A DNA stretch of 64,000 bases from the NCBI RefSeq assembly GCF_024704725.1, contig NZ_JALIQS010000001.1, forward strand, positions 1,054,001-1,118,000, in the 5' to 3' direction. The stretch comes from Shinella sp. CPCC 101442 (lineage in GTDB: Bacteria > Pseudomonadota > Alphaproteobacteria > Rhizobiales > Rhizobiaceae). Every line of letters begins with the position of its first letter. The stretch's first letter is position 1. Both the position numbers and the translations under genes were made by a program. Positions 35,488 through 44,232 of the stretch are shown one piece after another. Under the pieces are notes generated by a model. That model worked only from the letters and a program-made list of their open reading frames with translations. It was not told the DNA's origin and did not search any database.

Positions 35488-35541
35488 GTCGAAATGAAAG
35501 CCGCCGAACCATTGTGGCTTTCATTTCGACCAATCGGTTCG
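35488..35541. promoter_or_regulatory. Interleaved inverted repeats between CUT1 operon end and giant RTX start
   Basis: Arm A GTCGAAATGAAAGCC (35488-35502) is perfectly complementary to A' at 35516-35530 (15 bp, 13-nt loop). Inside the loop, B CGAACCATTG (35505-35514) complements B' CAATCGGTTCG (35531-35541) with one bulged base. The A-B-A'-B' order makes the two hairpins mutually exclusive. On the minus strand this is the 3' end of the ABC operon and the far upstream region of the RTX gene. Terminator/antiterminator or operator function is inferred. The AT-rich segment 35441-35477 may hold the RTX promoter. Confidence 0.6.
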
Positions 35542-35556
35542 TCGCGGCCCAAAGCG

Positions 35557-36561
35557 TTACGCAGGGGCGGGCGACACCCAATCGAAAGCGATGAAGGGCT
35601 CATCGATATGGCGCGCCATGATGTCCGCGTATAGGCGTTCCGGGTTTTCAGGCGTCGCGTGGTGCATGAGGCCATCGAGCGGTACGCGGCCTTCCGAGAG
35701 CCATTCGAGGGCGCGAGAAAAGCCACTGAAAATGGAATGCGGGGAATTGTTGTAGCCTTCCAGCAACTCCTCCCACAGGAAGCTGCGGCCGTGCATGGGG
35801 AGTTCCCACTCCCATCCCGACCGGAGCGTGACGTGTTTGAAGAAGACGGCATTCGTAATGTCGTGGGCGGTGAGGTCGGTGTATTTCCGCCAGGGCACGC
35901 CGACGAGAACGACCTCGCCCATCCGGCGAACGATGTTGCAGGCCTCCAACACCGCGCCTTCGTGGCCTGAACAATCAACGACCAGCGCGATCCGACCCTG
36001 CATCTCCGGATCGTCGAGCGGCATCGCCGCGCGGGTATCGGCGATGCCGCTTTGTTCAAGCTGTCTCCGCCGCAAGGCGTCGGGATCCACGACCGTCACG
36101 CGGTAACCGCCAATCCGGAACAGATGGGCGGCGAGGAAGCCCACGGGGCCTGCGCCTGTGACGACGACGCGATCGCCCGGTCGCGCCTTCGTTGTCATCA
36201 AGGTCGTCATCGAAACACCCATCAGGCGTGCGATGACGGCAGTTTCCGGTGCCATACCCTCCGGCAGGCGAAGCGTGTTCTCGGCCGTGTGCGTCTGCGT
36301 CGATCGATGGCATCCCATCGCAAAGCGTCGTTCGCCCCGCTTCACGCCCGTAACGCCCTCGCCAATCTCCTCGACTTCGAAGACCGCGGCATAGCCCGGC
36401 CGGATGGGGAAGGTGTCGCCATTGGCCCAGCCGATCTCCGTACCCTGGCTGATCAGCGTGCAGAGCGTTCGCCCGCGGATTTCGCCGCGTTGCAGCGGGA
36501 GGTCGTCGTAGGACTGGAGCGTGAAGGTCTGACGGGCGGGAATGATGATTTCTGACGGCAT
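35557..36561 (-). CDS. MDR-superfamily alcohol dehydrogenase-like protein
   Basis: 334 aa medium-chain dehydrogenase. The GroES-like half carries 'LISQGTEIGWANGDTFPIRP' and the Rossmann half 'VVTGAGPVGFLAAHLF'. Unlike the ADH at 49788 it lacks the CxxC structural-zinc lobe and the GHE catalytic-zinc motif, so it is probably zinc-independent, in the BchC-like MDR branch. The start at 36561 (MPSEII) was chosen because upstream in-frame residues overlap the ATPase gene; the latter's stop is 10 bp upstream. Last gene of the CUT1 transporter operon; likely oxidises or reduces the imported polyol or sugar. Exact reaction unknown. Confidence 0.75.
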   Translation of the reverse strand: MPSEIIIPARQTFTLQSYDDLPLQRGEIRGRTLCTLISQGTEIGWANGDTFPIRPGYAAVFEVEEIGEGVTGVKRGERRFAMGCHRSTQTHTAENTLRLPEGMAPETAVIARLMGVSMTTLMTTKARPGDRVVVTGAGPVGFLAAHLFRIGGYRVTVVDPDALRRRQLEQSGIADTRAAMPLDDPEMQGRIALVVDCSGHEGAVLEACNIVRRMGEVVLVGVPWRKYTDLTAHDITNAVFFKHVTLRSGWEWELPMHGRSFLWEELLEGYNNSPHSIFSGFSRALEWLSEGRVPLDGLMHHATPENPERLYADIMARHIDEPFIAFDWVSPAPA

Positions 36562-36571
36562 GGCAGAGCTT

Positions 36572-37645
36572 TCAGGAAAGGAGGGTGTTGCTGGTCGCCG
36601 CATCGAAAAGATGCAACCCGGCAGCATTGAAGGTGACGTGGATCGACGCGTCGTTCGCCGGCCGGCTGGCGGCAGGAACCTGGGCGATCAGTTCGTGGGG
36701 ACCGACCCTGAGGTCGAGAAGCGCGTCGTCGCCGAGATATTCGGTCACCTCGACGGTAGCGCGCAGGGCGCCTGCTGTATCCGATGCCGTCAGCGTGACG
36801 TCCGACGGCCGAATGCCGATGAGCACCGCCTGACCCTCGGTTGCGCGGCTGGCGAAACGGTCGGGCACGGGAAGAGTGAAGGCTTCCGCCTGCAGCTTGC
36901 CGCCCATCACGCGCGCCGGCACGAGGTTCATGGCCGGACTGCCGATGAATGTCGCGACGAAGGTATTGGCGGGGCGCGTGTAGACATCCTCGGGGCTGCC
37001 CACCTGCTCGACATGGCCATCGCGCATGATGACGATCTTGTCGGCCAGCGTCATGGCTTCCACCTGATCATGGGTGACATAGAGCACGGTGGTGCCAAGC
37101 CGCTTGTGCAGCTTGCCGATCTCCCAGCGCACCTGCGTGCGCAGTTTCGCGTCGAGGTTTGACAGGGGCTCGTCGAACAGGAAGACGTCGGGTGTCCGCA
37201 CCATCGCCCGGCCCATCGCAACACGCTGGCGCTGACCGCCTGACAGGGCAGAGGGTTTGCGTGCCAGAAGCGCATCGAGGCCGAGAATGGCGGCGGTCTC
37301 GCGGACGCGGCGGTCGACTTCGCCAGGCGCGAGTTTCAGGGGGCGCAAGGCGAATTCCATGTTCTGCCGCACGGTCATGTGCGGATAGAGCGCGTAATTC
37401 TGGAACACCATCGCGATGCCGCGATCCTTCGGGGCCACGTCGTTGACGACACGACCGCCGATCGAGAGTTTTCCGCCGGAGACGTCTTCCAGCCCGGCCA
37501 CCATGCGCAAGGTCGTGGTTTTTCCGCACCCCGAGGGGCCGAGAAGCACGACGAACTCTCCCTTGTCGATCGTCAGATCAATACCGTGCACGACTTCGAA
37601 CGCGCCGTAGCGCTTGACCACTTTTTCCAGTGCGATGGACGACAT
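36572..37645 (-). CDS. CUT1 sugar ABC transporter ATP-binding protein (UgpC/MsmK type)
   Basis: 357 aa: Walker A 'GPSGCGKTTT', Q-loop 'VFQNYALYPHMTV', signature 'LSGGQRQRVAMGRAM', Walker B 'VFLFDEPLSNLDAK', H-loop 'VTHDQVEA'. The C-terminal TOBE/OB regulatory domain (about 235-355, 'IGIRPSDVTL') is typical of carbohydrate (MalK-like) transporters. It powers the two permeases and binding protein encoded upstream. Confidence 0.9.
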   Translation of the reverse strand: MSSIALEKVVKRYGAFEVVHGIDLTIDKGEFVVLLGPSGCGKTTTLRMVAGLEDVSGGKLSIGGRVVNDVAPKDRGIAMVFQNYALYPHMTVRQNMEFALRPLKLAPGEVDRRVRETAAILGLDALLARKPSALSGGQRQRVAMGRAMVRTPDVFLFDEPLSNLDAKLRTQVRWEIGKLHKRLGTTVLYVTHDQVEAMTLADKIVIMRDGHVEQVGSPEDVYTRPANTFVATFIGSPAMNLVPARVMGGKLQAEAFTLPVPDRFASRATEGQAVLIGIRPSDVTLTASDTAGALRATVEVTEYLGDDALLDLRVGPHELIAQVPAASRPANDASIHVTFNAAGLHLFDAATSNTLLS

Positions 37646-37655
37646 GCGTCTCTCC

Positions 37656-38480
37656 TTACTTGACTGAGCCCATCGTCAGGCCGCGCACCAGCCAACGCTG
37701 GCAGGTCAGCACGAAAACGACGCCGGGAATGAGGATGATGAAGGAACCGGCCATGATGCGGCCCCACTGGACGGCATCGGACGACCAGAAGGACATGACG
37801 GCGACAGTGGCGGTCTGCGCCTTGGAACCCGTCAGCATCAGGGCGAAGAGGAACTCGTTCCAGGAGAAGATGAAGCAGAACACTGCCGAGACCGCGAGGC
37901 CGGGTGCCGCGAGCGGCAGTGTCACCCGCCAGAAGGTTTCGAGGATGCCATAGCCATCGACCATTGCCGCTTCTTCGAGGGCCGAGGGGACCTCGTCGAA
38001 GAACCCCTTCATCAGCCAGACGACCAGCGGGATGTTGGCGGTGGAATAGACGATGATCAGCGCCAGCGGCGTATCGAGCAGGCCGACGGTCTTGAAGATG
38101 ATGTAGTAGGGCACGACCACCGTGATCGGCGGAAACATGCGCAGCGACAGGATCCAGAAGGCGACATCGTTCATGCGCCGGTGCCTGATGCGGCTGATCG
38201 CATAGGCGGCGAGCGATCCGAAGACGAGGCTGATCGCTGTCGAACCAAGGGCAACGATCAGGCTGTTGGCGATAAATTTCAGGAACGGCCGCGCCGTGAA
38301 GAGCACGTGATAATGCTCCCAGGTCGGGGTGAAGAAGAAGGCAGGCGGCTTCTGGAACATGATCGGTGCGGGTTTCACCGACGAGGAGGCGACGAGATAG
38401 ATCGGCGTCAGGAAGACGATCAGCACGACCGCGAGAAGCAGATAGATGAGAATGGCCTGACGGGTGGAGGGCTTGTTCAT
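37656..38480 (-). CDS. CUT1 sugar ABC transporter permease (MalG-like)
   Basis: 274 aa with about six membrane segments (first at 8-30, 'AILIYLLLAVVLIVFLTPIY'). The cytoplasmic EAA loop is 'EVPSALEEAAMVDGYGILE', characteristic of MalG/LacG-type permeases. The stop is 10 bp before the ATPase gene. Partner of the MalF-like permease just upstream. Confidence 0.88.
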   Translation of the reverse strand: MNKPSTRQAILIYLLLAVVLIVFLTPIYLVASSSVKPAPIMFQKPPAFFFTPTWEHYHVLFTARPFLKFIANSLIVALGSTAISLVFGSLAAYAISRIRHRRMNDVAFWILSLRMFPPITVVVPYYIIFKTVGLLDTPLALIIVYSTANIPLVVWLMKGFFDEVPSALEEAAMVDGYGILETFWRVTLPLAAPGLAVSAVFCFIFSWNEFLFALMLTGSKAQTATVAVMSFWSSDAVQWGRIMAGSFIILIPGVVFVLTCQRWLVRGLTMGSVK

Positions 38481-38484
38481 GGGA

Positions 38485-39375
38485 CTACTCCACGGCCGCG
38501 CGGTCGCGGTTCAGCGACTTGAAGAAGAAGGTGACGAGGATGGTGATGATGGCGAGCGAGACGAAGGAGGCGGCAGCGCCCATGCCCATGCGCCAGAACG
38601 TGAAGGATTCTCGATAGATGAACATCGAAAGCACTTCGGTGGAATCGCCCGGCCCACCCTTCGTCAGCACGAAGATGATGTCGTAGATCTTGAAGGCGTC
38701 GATCGCGCGCAGGAACATCAGGCTGATGAGGACGGGCTTCAACTGGGGCAGCGTCACGCGCCAGAACACGTCCCATCGTGAATTGCCATCGATCATCGCG
38801 GCCTCGTAGGGCTCGGGCGACAGCGAATGCAGGGCAGCCGCGGTGCCCATCATGATGAAAGGCGTCCATTGCCAGATATCGGCAATGGCGATTGCCCAGA
38901 GCGCCCAGGTGGTGGTGGTGATCCAGCCGACGCCGGAAATGCCGACGAGGCTGAGGAAATAATTGAGGTAGCCGAGTTCCGGGAAATAAAGGAACAGCCA
39001 GACGAGCCCCACGATGACGGGCGAGATCATCATCGGGATCAGAAGAAGCGTTCGCGCAACGCCCATGCCGGGCAGGCGCTGCGTGACGAGAAGCGCGATG
39101 CCGACGCCGAGCACGAGCTGGATCGAGAGCGTCATCGCCATCAGCTTCAGCGTCGTCAAAAGCGCATGCAGGAACGTGCCGGAGGACAGGATCTCGGCAT
39201 AGTTCGCCCAGCCGACGAAGACACGCGGGATGAAGGGCTTGGCGAGGTCGTAGTTACGGAACGACAACCATCCCGCATAGAGCATCGGGTAGATCGTCGT
39301 GAGGAAAAGGACGGCGACGACGGGCAGCAGGAAAACAAGGAAGATGCGCCTGTTGCGCGTTGCTTGATAGGCCAT
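38485..39375 (-). CDS. CUT1 sugar ABC transporter permease (MalF-like)
   Basis: 296 aa membrane protein. The first hydrophobic segment is 'IFLVFLLPVVAVLFLTTIYP' (about 11-30), and the EAA loop is 'SPEPYEAAMIDGNSRWDVFW'. Gene order binding protein - MalF - MalG - ATPase is standard for CUT1 importers. The start is separated from the binding-protein stop by a perfect 12-bp hairpin. Confidence 0.88.
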   Translation of the reverse strand: MAYQATRNRRIFLVFLLPVVAVLFLTTIYPMLYAGWLSFRNYDLAKPFIPRVFVGWANYAEILSSGTFLHALLTTLKLMAMTLSIQLVLGVGIALLVTQRLPGMGVARTLLLIPMMISPVIVGLVWLFLYFPELGYLNYFLSLVGISGVGWITTTTWALWAIAIADIWQWTPFIMMGTAAALHSLSPEPYEAAMIDGNSRWDVFWRVTLPQLKPVLISLMFLRAIDAFKIYDIIFVLTKGGPGDSTEVLSMFIYRESFTFWRMGMGAAASFVSLAIITILVTFFFKSLNRDRAAVE

Positions 39376-39398
39376 GTCGGAACTCCGGCGGTCAGGGA

Positions 39399-39427
39399 GC
39401 GCCGCCCCTGGGAGGCAGGGGCGGCGC
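39399..39427 (-). promoter_or_regulatory. Intercistronic stem-loop after CUT1 binding-protein gene
   Basis: GCGCCGCCCCTG (39399-39410) and CAGGGGCGGCGC (39416-39427) form a perfect 12-bp stem with a 5-nt loop, in the 66-nt gap between binding-protein stop and permease start. There is no U-run, so it is probably an mRNA-stability or attenuation element that favours binding-protein expression. Confidence 0.7.
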
Positions 39428-39441
39428 GGCGAACGTGCGCG

Positions 39442-40851
39442 TCAGTCGGCAAGGACTTTCGCGGGCACGTCGTCGATCCAGCGCAGAAGCGTCTCTTTCG
39501 GGAACATCTTCAGACGGGAGTTGACCGCGTTGCAGGCCGTGGTCAGGGCCTCCTCGGCCGTTGCGGTTTCGCCCGCCATGAACTTGTTCAGTTCGACACC
39601 GAAGGTTTCTTCTACGTCCTGATAGAAGGGGTGGAAGATCCGGCGCTTGGCATTGACCTGGCTGTCGAGCAGGACCTTGTAGTAGGGATACTTCTGCTGC
39701 AGGTCGGGATCGGAGAGGATCGCCTTGCGGAACTGGCTGACGCCGTTGCCCTCGTCGGCGAAGCGTCGCATCAGCTCCTCACTCGTCGACCACTTGATGA
39801 AAGCCCAGGCGGCTTCCTTTTCCTTGTCCGAAACCTTGGCGTTGATGGCGAAGGAGAGGGCACCGGTATAGGTCGGCTCGGCCTTGCCGCCATCCGTCGG
39901 GTTGGCTGCAAAGCCGGCCTTGCCGATTTCCGCGAGCCTGGCTTCGGCGGGGTTGGTCAACCGCACCGACCGGACCGACCAGTAGGCGGCCTGTGCGGCC
40001 TCGCCGCGCTCCATGTAGCCGGACTGGATGTCCCACATCAGGCCGAGATAGTCCGGCGGGTTGAAGGGGATCAGCGATTTCATGTATTCGGCCGCCTTGA
40101 TATGCGGTTCACCCGTCATGGCGCAGAGGCCGGTCGCCGGATCCCAATAGTCGCCACCGAACGAACGCATGAACGGAAAGTAGTCATGCGTGATGGCGCC
40201 CTGCACGCGGCTGTAGGACTGGCTGACACCGTAGAGGTCGTTTTCCAACGGCTTGCCGCCGGCATTCGCGCCTTTCCTGCGGGTGAAGAATTCGGCAATG
40301 TCGCGGTATTGGTCCCAGGTCTTGGGCGCAGCAAGATCATAACCGTATTTCGCCTTGAACGCCGCCTGCTCTTCGGCGTTTTCGAAGAGGTCGGCGCGAT
40401 ACTGGTTAAGCCAGGTCATGCCGGACGCCGGGAAGGCGAGAAGCTGGCCCTGCCAGGTGTTTTCCTGCAGCTGGATGGGGATGATGTCGTCGAGTTTGAT
40501 TTCCGCCGCGTCACGCTTGGCGAAGTCTGTGAGATCGACGAGGGCGCCGGCCTCGCCGAGCATGCCAACCCAGGGGCTGTCGACCCAGAGCAACTGATAG
40601 GACGGCGAGTCGGAGCTCGCCTCGATGATGATCTTGTCGACAAGGCCCGGATAGGGAAGCATGTCGATCTGAACCTTCGCGCCGGTGAGGGCTTCGAATT
40701 CCCCGACGATCGGGGCAAGGCGGGTAACCGACGTGTCGCCGATGCCGAGCATCTTGAGCTCGACGCCTTCAAACGGTTTTTCTGCCATGGCCGAGCCCGA
40801 TGTCGCGATGCAAAGCGCTGTGGCATAGGCCAATGTTCGTATGCTTCTCAT
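39442..40851 (-). CDS. CUT1 sugar ABC transporter substrate-binding protein
   Basis: 469 aa, signal peptide 'TLAYATALCIATSGSAMA' (cleaved near 22), then an extracellular family-1 solute-binding fold ('GVELKMLGIGDTSVTRLAPIV', 'WVDSPWVGMLGEAGALVDLT'). The ATG at 40851 follows a GGAGGAAAG site. The LacI-type palindrome at 40878-40889 lies 27 bp upstream, so the longer frame to 40893 would run through the operator and is unlikely. Substrate unknown; family members bind sugars, polyols or glycerol derivatives. Confidence 0.9.
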   Translation of the reverse strand: MRSIRTLAYATALCIATSGSAMAEKPFEGVELKMLGIGDTSVTRLAPIVGEFEALTGAKVQIDMLPYPGLVDKIIIEASSDSPSYQLLWVDSPWVGMLGEAGALVDLTDFAKRDAAEIKLDDIIPIQLQENTWQGQLLAFPASGMTWLNQYRADLFENAEEQAAFKAKYGYDLAAPKTWDQYRDIAEFFTRRKGANAGGKPLENDLYGVSQSYSRVQGAITHDYFPFMRSFGGDYWDPATGLCAMTGEPHIKAAEYMKSLIPFNPPDYLGLMWDIQSGYMERGEAAQAAYWSVRSVRLTNPAEARLAEIGKAGFAANPTDGGKAEPTYTGALSFAINAKVSDKEKEAAWAFIKWSTSEELMRRFADEGNGVSQFRKAILSDPDLQQKYPYYKVLLDSQVNAKRRIFHPFYQDVEETFGVELNKFMAGETATAEEALTTACNAVNSRLKMFPKETLLRWIDDVPAKVLAD

Positions 40852-40877
40852 TCTTTCCTCCTCCGTTATCCCGCTGT

Positions 40878-40889
40878 TGAAACGTTTCA
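40878..40889. promoter_or_regulatory. LacI-family operator (CUT1 operon)
   Basis: TGAAACGTTTCA, a perfect 12-bp palindrome with the central CG typical of LacI/GalR operators, 27 bp before the binding-protein ATG. The same core recurs at 43142-43153 and, weaker, at 45127-45138. Likely bound by the LacI-family regulator encoded at 43201-44208. Confidence 0.7.
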
Positions 40890-40934
40890 CCAATCAGCAA
40901 AACGGCATGCGGTGCGGGGCCGCATGCGGCAATA

Positions 40935-41450
40935 TCAGTTGTTTGCGGGCGACCATTGTGCGGGACCACCTGCGCGCTCGGCACCCAGCGGTCCATCCAT
41001 GCTGACGATTTCCAGGAATTGCCCCCACGGTGCCTTCAGATAGCACCAGGTCAATCCCTCCATGGGACCGCCATCGACATAGGTCGGGCCATCAAGCACT
41101 TCGACGTTTTCAGCACGAAGCCGATCGGCCGCGGCGTTGCAATCGTCTACCTGGAAGGCGAGGTGATAGCCGCCGGGCTGGCTGTTCCGCTTCAGCGGCG
41201 CGTCGGGCTCCGCGTCGCCGGAATAGCGGAAGATTTCGAGGTTTGTCCCGTTACCGATGCGCAGCACCCGGATGTCCTCGATGCGCGTATTGCCCGCCAC
41301 GCCGAGACGGCGGCGCATGTAGTCGTCATCGACATCGACGAGGCCGGTCGACAGGCATTCGACCGCGCCGAACAGTTTCGTGAAAAACGCTACGGCTTCG
41401 TCAAGATCGGGCACCGTGAAGCCCACATGCTGCATTCCATAGACCTTCAT
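40935..41450 (-). CDS. VOC-family (glyoxalase-like) protein
   Basis: 171 aa with two beta-alpha-beta-beta-beta modules: 'MQHVGFTVPDLDEAVAFF' at the start and 'GYHLAFQVDDCNAAADRL' midway. Candidate metal ligands are H8, E in 'LEIFRYSG', H in 'YHLAF' and E in 'FLEIVSMDG'. VOC enzymes include glyoxalases, epimerases (methylmalonyl-CoA type), dioxygenases and isomerases; the reaction cannot be told here. An epimerase or isomerase step on a CoA ester or sugar acid would fit the cluster. 25 bp behind the GMC gene. Confidence 0.75.
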   Translation of the reverse strand: MKVYGMQHVGFTVPDLDEAVAFFTKLFGAVECLSTGLVDVDDDYMRRRLGVAGNTRIEDIRVLRIGNGTNLEIFRYSGDAEPDAPLKRNSQPGGYHLAFQVDDCNAAADRLRAENVEVLDGPTYVDGGPMEGLTWCYLKAPWGQFLEIVSMDGPLGAERAGGPAQWSPANN

Positions 41451-41475
41451 GAAGTCCTCCCATAGTTCAGAAAAA

Positions 41476-43110
41476 TCAGGCCATTTCCCGCTCGCGGCTT
41501 TGCTCCTCCCTCAGGTCGGCCGCAGGCAGGGATGGCAGACCGCGAATGAGATCGCTGGCCTTTTCACCGATCATGATCGTCGGCGCATTGGTGTTCGATG
41601 AATTGATGCGCGGCATGATCGAGGCATCGCAGACCCTGAGACCGGCAATGCCCCGCACACGCAGCTCAGGATCGACCACCGCCATGTCATCCGTTCCCAT
41701 GCGGCAGGTACCAACCGGATGGTGATCCGTCTTGGCCATGCGGCAGGCGTAGTCGAACAGCGCTTCCCGGTCCTTCACGGCATCTCCCGGCAGAACCTCG
41801 TGTCGAAGATACGGGCGCAGCGCAGGCTGGCGCAGAATCTCGCGTGCCATCTCCAGGCACCGCAACGACGTTTCGCGATCATAGGGATCGGACCAGTAGT
41901 TCGGGTCGATCAGAGGCGCGCCCAGCGGATCGGCCGAAGCAAGGCGCACGGTACCGCGCGAGCGCGGCCGCATGATTGCCGAGTTGAGGGTGATGCCCCA
42001 ACCGTTGATCGTGGCGATGCCCTTCTCGATGCCGGATCCCTGACCGAGATGAAACTGGATGTCTGGCCAGGTTGAATCGGGATCGGCATACCAGAAGCCA
42101 CCCGTCTCGAAGAGCGAAGAGGCGACCGGACCGGATTTCAGGGCCAGATATTGCAGACCGGCGGCAATCATCCGGTCGGGCCGCAGAACCCCGTCATAGG
42201 AATGGGGTCCGGTGCATTCGGCCAGCACGCAGATATCGATGTGGTCCTGCAGATTTTCGCCGACGCCCGGCAGGTGATGCCGAACCTCGATGCCGACACT
42301 GCGCAGATGATCGGCCGGTCCGATGCCCGACAGCATCAGGAGACGGGGCGAACCGATGGCACCGGCCGCCAGGATCACTTCCCGGCGCGCATGACGAACC
42401 GTCCCATCCATCATCTCGACGCCGGTCGCCCGGCCTTCGACTATGATGATCCGACGCACCTGGGATCCCGTCTCAACCTTCAGATTTCGGCGCGGCTCGG
42501 CGCCGCGAAGATAGGTTCCCGCAACGGAAGACCGTCGGGCATCCCGTTGCGTCAACTGATAGAAGCCGACGCCGGCCTGATTGCGCCCATTGAAATCGGG
42601 ATTATAGGGCATGCCCCATTGCTGCCCGGCGCGCACGAAGGCCTCGCAAATCGGCAGCGTGGCGCGTGGCATCGACACGCCGAGCGGACCCTCCGTGCCG
42701 TGAAATGGGTCGGCAAACCGCTCGTTTCCTTCGGCGCGTTTGAAGTAGGGCAGGACATCGCGGTATCCCCAACCAGCGCAACCGTGCTCCTCGGCCCAGC
42801 CATCATAATCGCGACGGTTCCCGCGGGTATAGATCTGGGCATTGATGCTCGAGCCACCGCCGATCACCTTTGCCTGGGTGAACCAGAGCACGCGATCCTG
42901 CAGATGCTTTTGCGGTACGGTGGACCAACCCCAGCTGGCGATGCCCTTCGTCATCTTCGCAAAGCCGGCCGGCCAATGGAACAGCACCGATCGGTCGCGC
43001 CCGCCGGCCTCCAGCAGGAGCGCCGTCGTGTCGGCGTCCTCCGTCAGCCGCGCGGCAATGACGCAACCCGCCGAACCGCCACCGACGATAATGTAATCCG
43101 TCTCCATCAT
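41476..43110 (-). CDS. GMC-family FAD-dependent alcohol oxidoreductase (copy 1)
   Basis: 544 aa. N-terminal ADP-binding 'DYIIVGGGSAGCVIAARL', second FAD motif 'VIGGGSSINAQIYTRGN', 'AAGAIGSPRLLMLSGIGP' (GMC signature 2), and the active-site pair His in 'KTDHHPVGTCRMG' and Asn in 'INSSNTNAPTIMIGEKASD'. Choline-dehydrogenase-like, but there is no N-terminal export signal. It oxidises a primary alcohol to an aldehyde by family inference. The promoter region upstream carries adjacent TetR-type and LacI-type palindromes. It is paralogous to the GMC gene at 52340. Confidence 0.88.
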   Translation of the reverse strand: MMETDYIIVGGGSAGCVIAARLTEDADTTALLLEAGGRDRSVLFHWPAGFAKMTKGIASWGWSTVPQKHLQDRVLWFTQAKVIGGGSSINAQIYTRGNRRDYDGWAEEHGCAGWGYRDVLPYFKRAEGNERFADPFHGTEGPLGVSMPRATLPICEAFVRAGQQWGMPYNPDFNGRNQAGVGFYQLTQRDARRSSVAGTYLRGAEPRRNLKVETGSQVRRIIIVEGRATGVEMMDGTVRHARREVILAAGAIGSPRLLMLSGIGPADHLRSVGIEVRHHLPGVGENLQDHIDICVLAECTGPHSYDGVLRPDRMIAAGLQYLALKSGPVASSLFETGGFWYADPDSTWPDIQFHLGQGSGIEKGIATINGWGITLNSAIMRPRSRGTVRLASADPLGAPLIDPNYWSDPYDRETSLRCLEMAREILRQPALRPYLRHEVLPGDAVKDREALFDYACRMAKTDHHPVGTCRMGTDDMAVVDPELRVRGIAGLRVCDASIMPRINSSNTNAPTIMIGEKASDLIRGLPSLPAADLREEQSREREMA

Positions 43111-43124
43111 TCGCTTCCTAGTAT

Positions 43125-43140
43125 GTAACTAGTTCGTTAC
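43125..43140. promoter_or_regulatory. TetR-type operator, site A
   Basis: GTAACTAGTTCGTTAC, 15 bp upstream of the GMC start. It has GTAAC/GTTAC ends and the perfect inner palindrome AACTAGTT. One of five related sites (A-E) in the promoters of region 5. The LacI-type palindrome starts 2 bp further upstream. Confidence 0.7.
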
Positions 43141-43141
43141 T

Positions 43142-43153
43142 TGAAACGTTTAA
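43142..43153. promoter_or_regulatory. LacI-family operator (GMC promoter)
   Basis: TGAAACGTTTAA matches 11 of 12 positions of the palindrome at 40878. It is flanked on the GMC side by TetR-type site A and on the other side by a minus-strand TTGACT (43169-43174), so the two operators lie within or just after the core promoter. Confidence 0.6.
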
Positions 43154-43200
43154 TCAAACGCGCTCCGCAGTCAAGGGGCTTGTGCAGGCGAATTTCAGAT

Positions 43201-44208
43201 TCAGGTGGAGATGACGGAGTTGCGGCGGACGAGCGAGGGCTCGAGCCTGTGCCGCGGGGCGGCTTCCCCAGCCGGCGACGCCTTGCGAAGGGCGATTTCC
43301 GCGGAGGTGCGACCGATGAGTGCCGGACGGATATCGACCGTCGTCAACTCCGGCTCGAGAATGCGGCTCTGCGGAATATTGTCGAAACCGACAACGGAGA
43401 TGTCGCGTCCCACGACAAGGCCCAGCTTGCGGGCCGCCCGGTAGGCTCCGGACGCTTGGTCGTCGTTGAAGCAGATTACCGCCTTCGGCAACATGCCCTG
43501 GGATGCCAAGAGAAGCATCTTCTCCTCGGCAAAGTCCGGATGCAGAAGGCCCGGCACCATTCGGCAGGCCGCTTCGGGTAGATTTCCATCGGCGAGGGCC
43601 TGACGAATGCCGGCGCAACGGCCATCCCATGTCGTGGTATGCTGATAGCCGCCGATGAAGACCATCGAGCGATGCCCTGCCGACAGCAGGCATTCGGCCG
43701 CGAGGTATCCGGACTTTTCGTCATCGACGCCGACGAAAGCCGCCTTGCTGCCGACGACGTCGCGGACGCAAACGACGAGCCGCAAGCCATGTGCGAGGAC
43801 CGGCGCCAGATCTTCGGCCGTGCTGCCGTGAACCGGGGAGAGGATGACGCTCCCGACACCTTGCGCCACCATGGAGGCGAGAAGCCGCTCCTGCCGGACG
43901 AGGTCGTTCTGGGCCGTCGCAAGAAGCGTCAAGCCGCCGGATTCGTAGACCGTCGCCTCCAGGGAGGCGACGAGTTCACTGAAAAACGGGTTGACGATAT
44001 TGTTGAGAATGACGCCGACGAGATTGGATTTGCCTGTGCGAAGACGGGCTGCCGAAGCGTCGCGAATAAAACCCAGCGCATCCGCCACTTCAAGCACACG
44101 CTTGCGCGTCGCCTCGGAAGACCGCCCGGTTCCAGACAGAACATAGGAGGCCGTCGCGACGGATACGCCGGCTGCGGCCGCGACTTCCTTGATGCCCGAT
44201 CGCTTCAT
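43201..44208 (-). CDS. LacI-family transcriptional regulator
   Basis: 335 aa. N-terminal LacI headpiece 'GIKEVAAAAGVSVATASYVL' with hinge helix about 45-58, then a periplasmic-binding-like core ('NLVGVILNNIVNPFFSEL', 'AVICFNDDQASGAYRAARKL', 'DISVVGFDNI'). It lies 24 bp behind the TetR gene on the same strand, so the two regulators are probably cotranscribed. TGAAACGTTTCA-like palindromes at the GMC, CUT1 and CUT2 promoters are its likely targets; the effector should be a sugar-like compound. Confidence 0.88.
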   Translation of the reverse strand: MKRSGIKEVAAAAGVSVATASYVLSGTGRSSEATRKRVLEVADALGFIRDASAARLRTGKSNLVGVILNNIVNPFFSELVASLEATVYESGGLTLLATAQNDLVRQERLLASMVAQGVGSVILSPVHGSTAEDLAPVLAHGLRLVVCVRDVVGSKAAFVGVDDEKSGYLAAECLLSAGHRSMVFIGGYQHTTTWDGRCAGIRQALADGNLPEAACRMVPGLLHPDFAEEKMLLLASQGMLPKAVICFNDDQASGAYRAARKLGLVVGRDISVVGFDNIPQSRILEPELTTVDIRPALIGRTSAEIALRKASPAGEAAPRHRLEPSLVRRNSVIST

Positions 44209-44232
44209 GGCGTGGCTTGCTGACAGATCATG

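Noticed and set aside
35488-35541. H-type RNA pseudoknot
   Set aside because: The topology is right, but zero-length linkers would have to span a 15-bp stem, which is sterically impossible. Mutually exclusive hairpins are the sensible reading.
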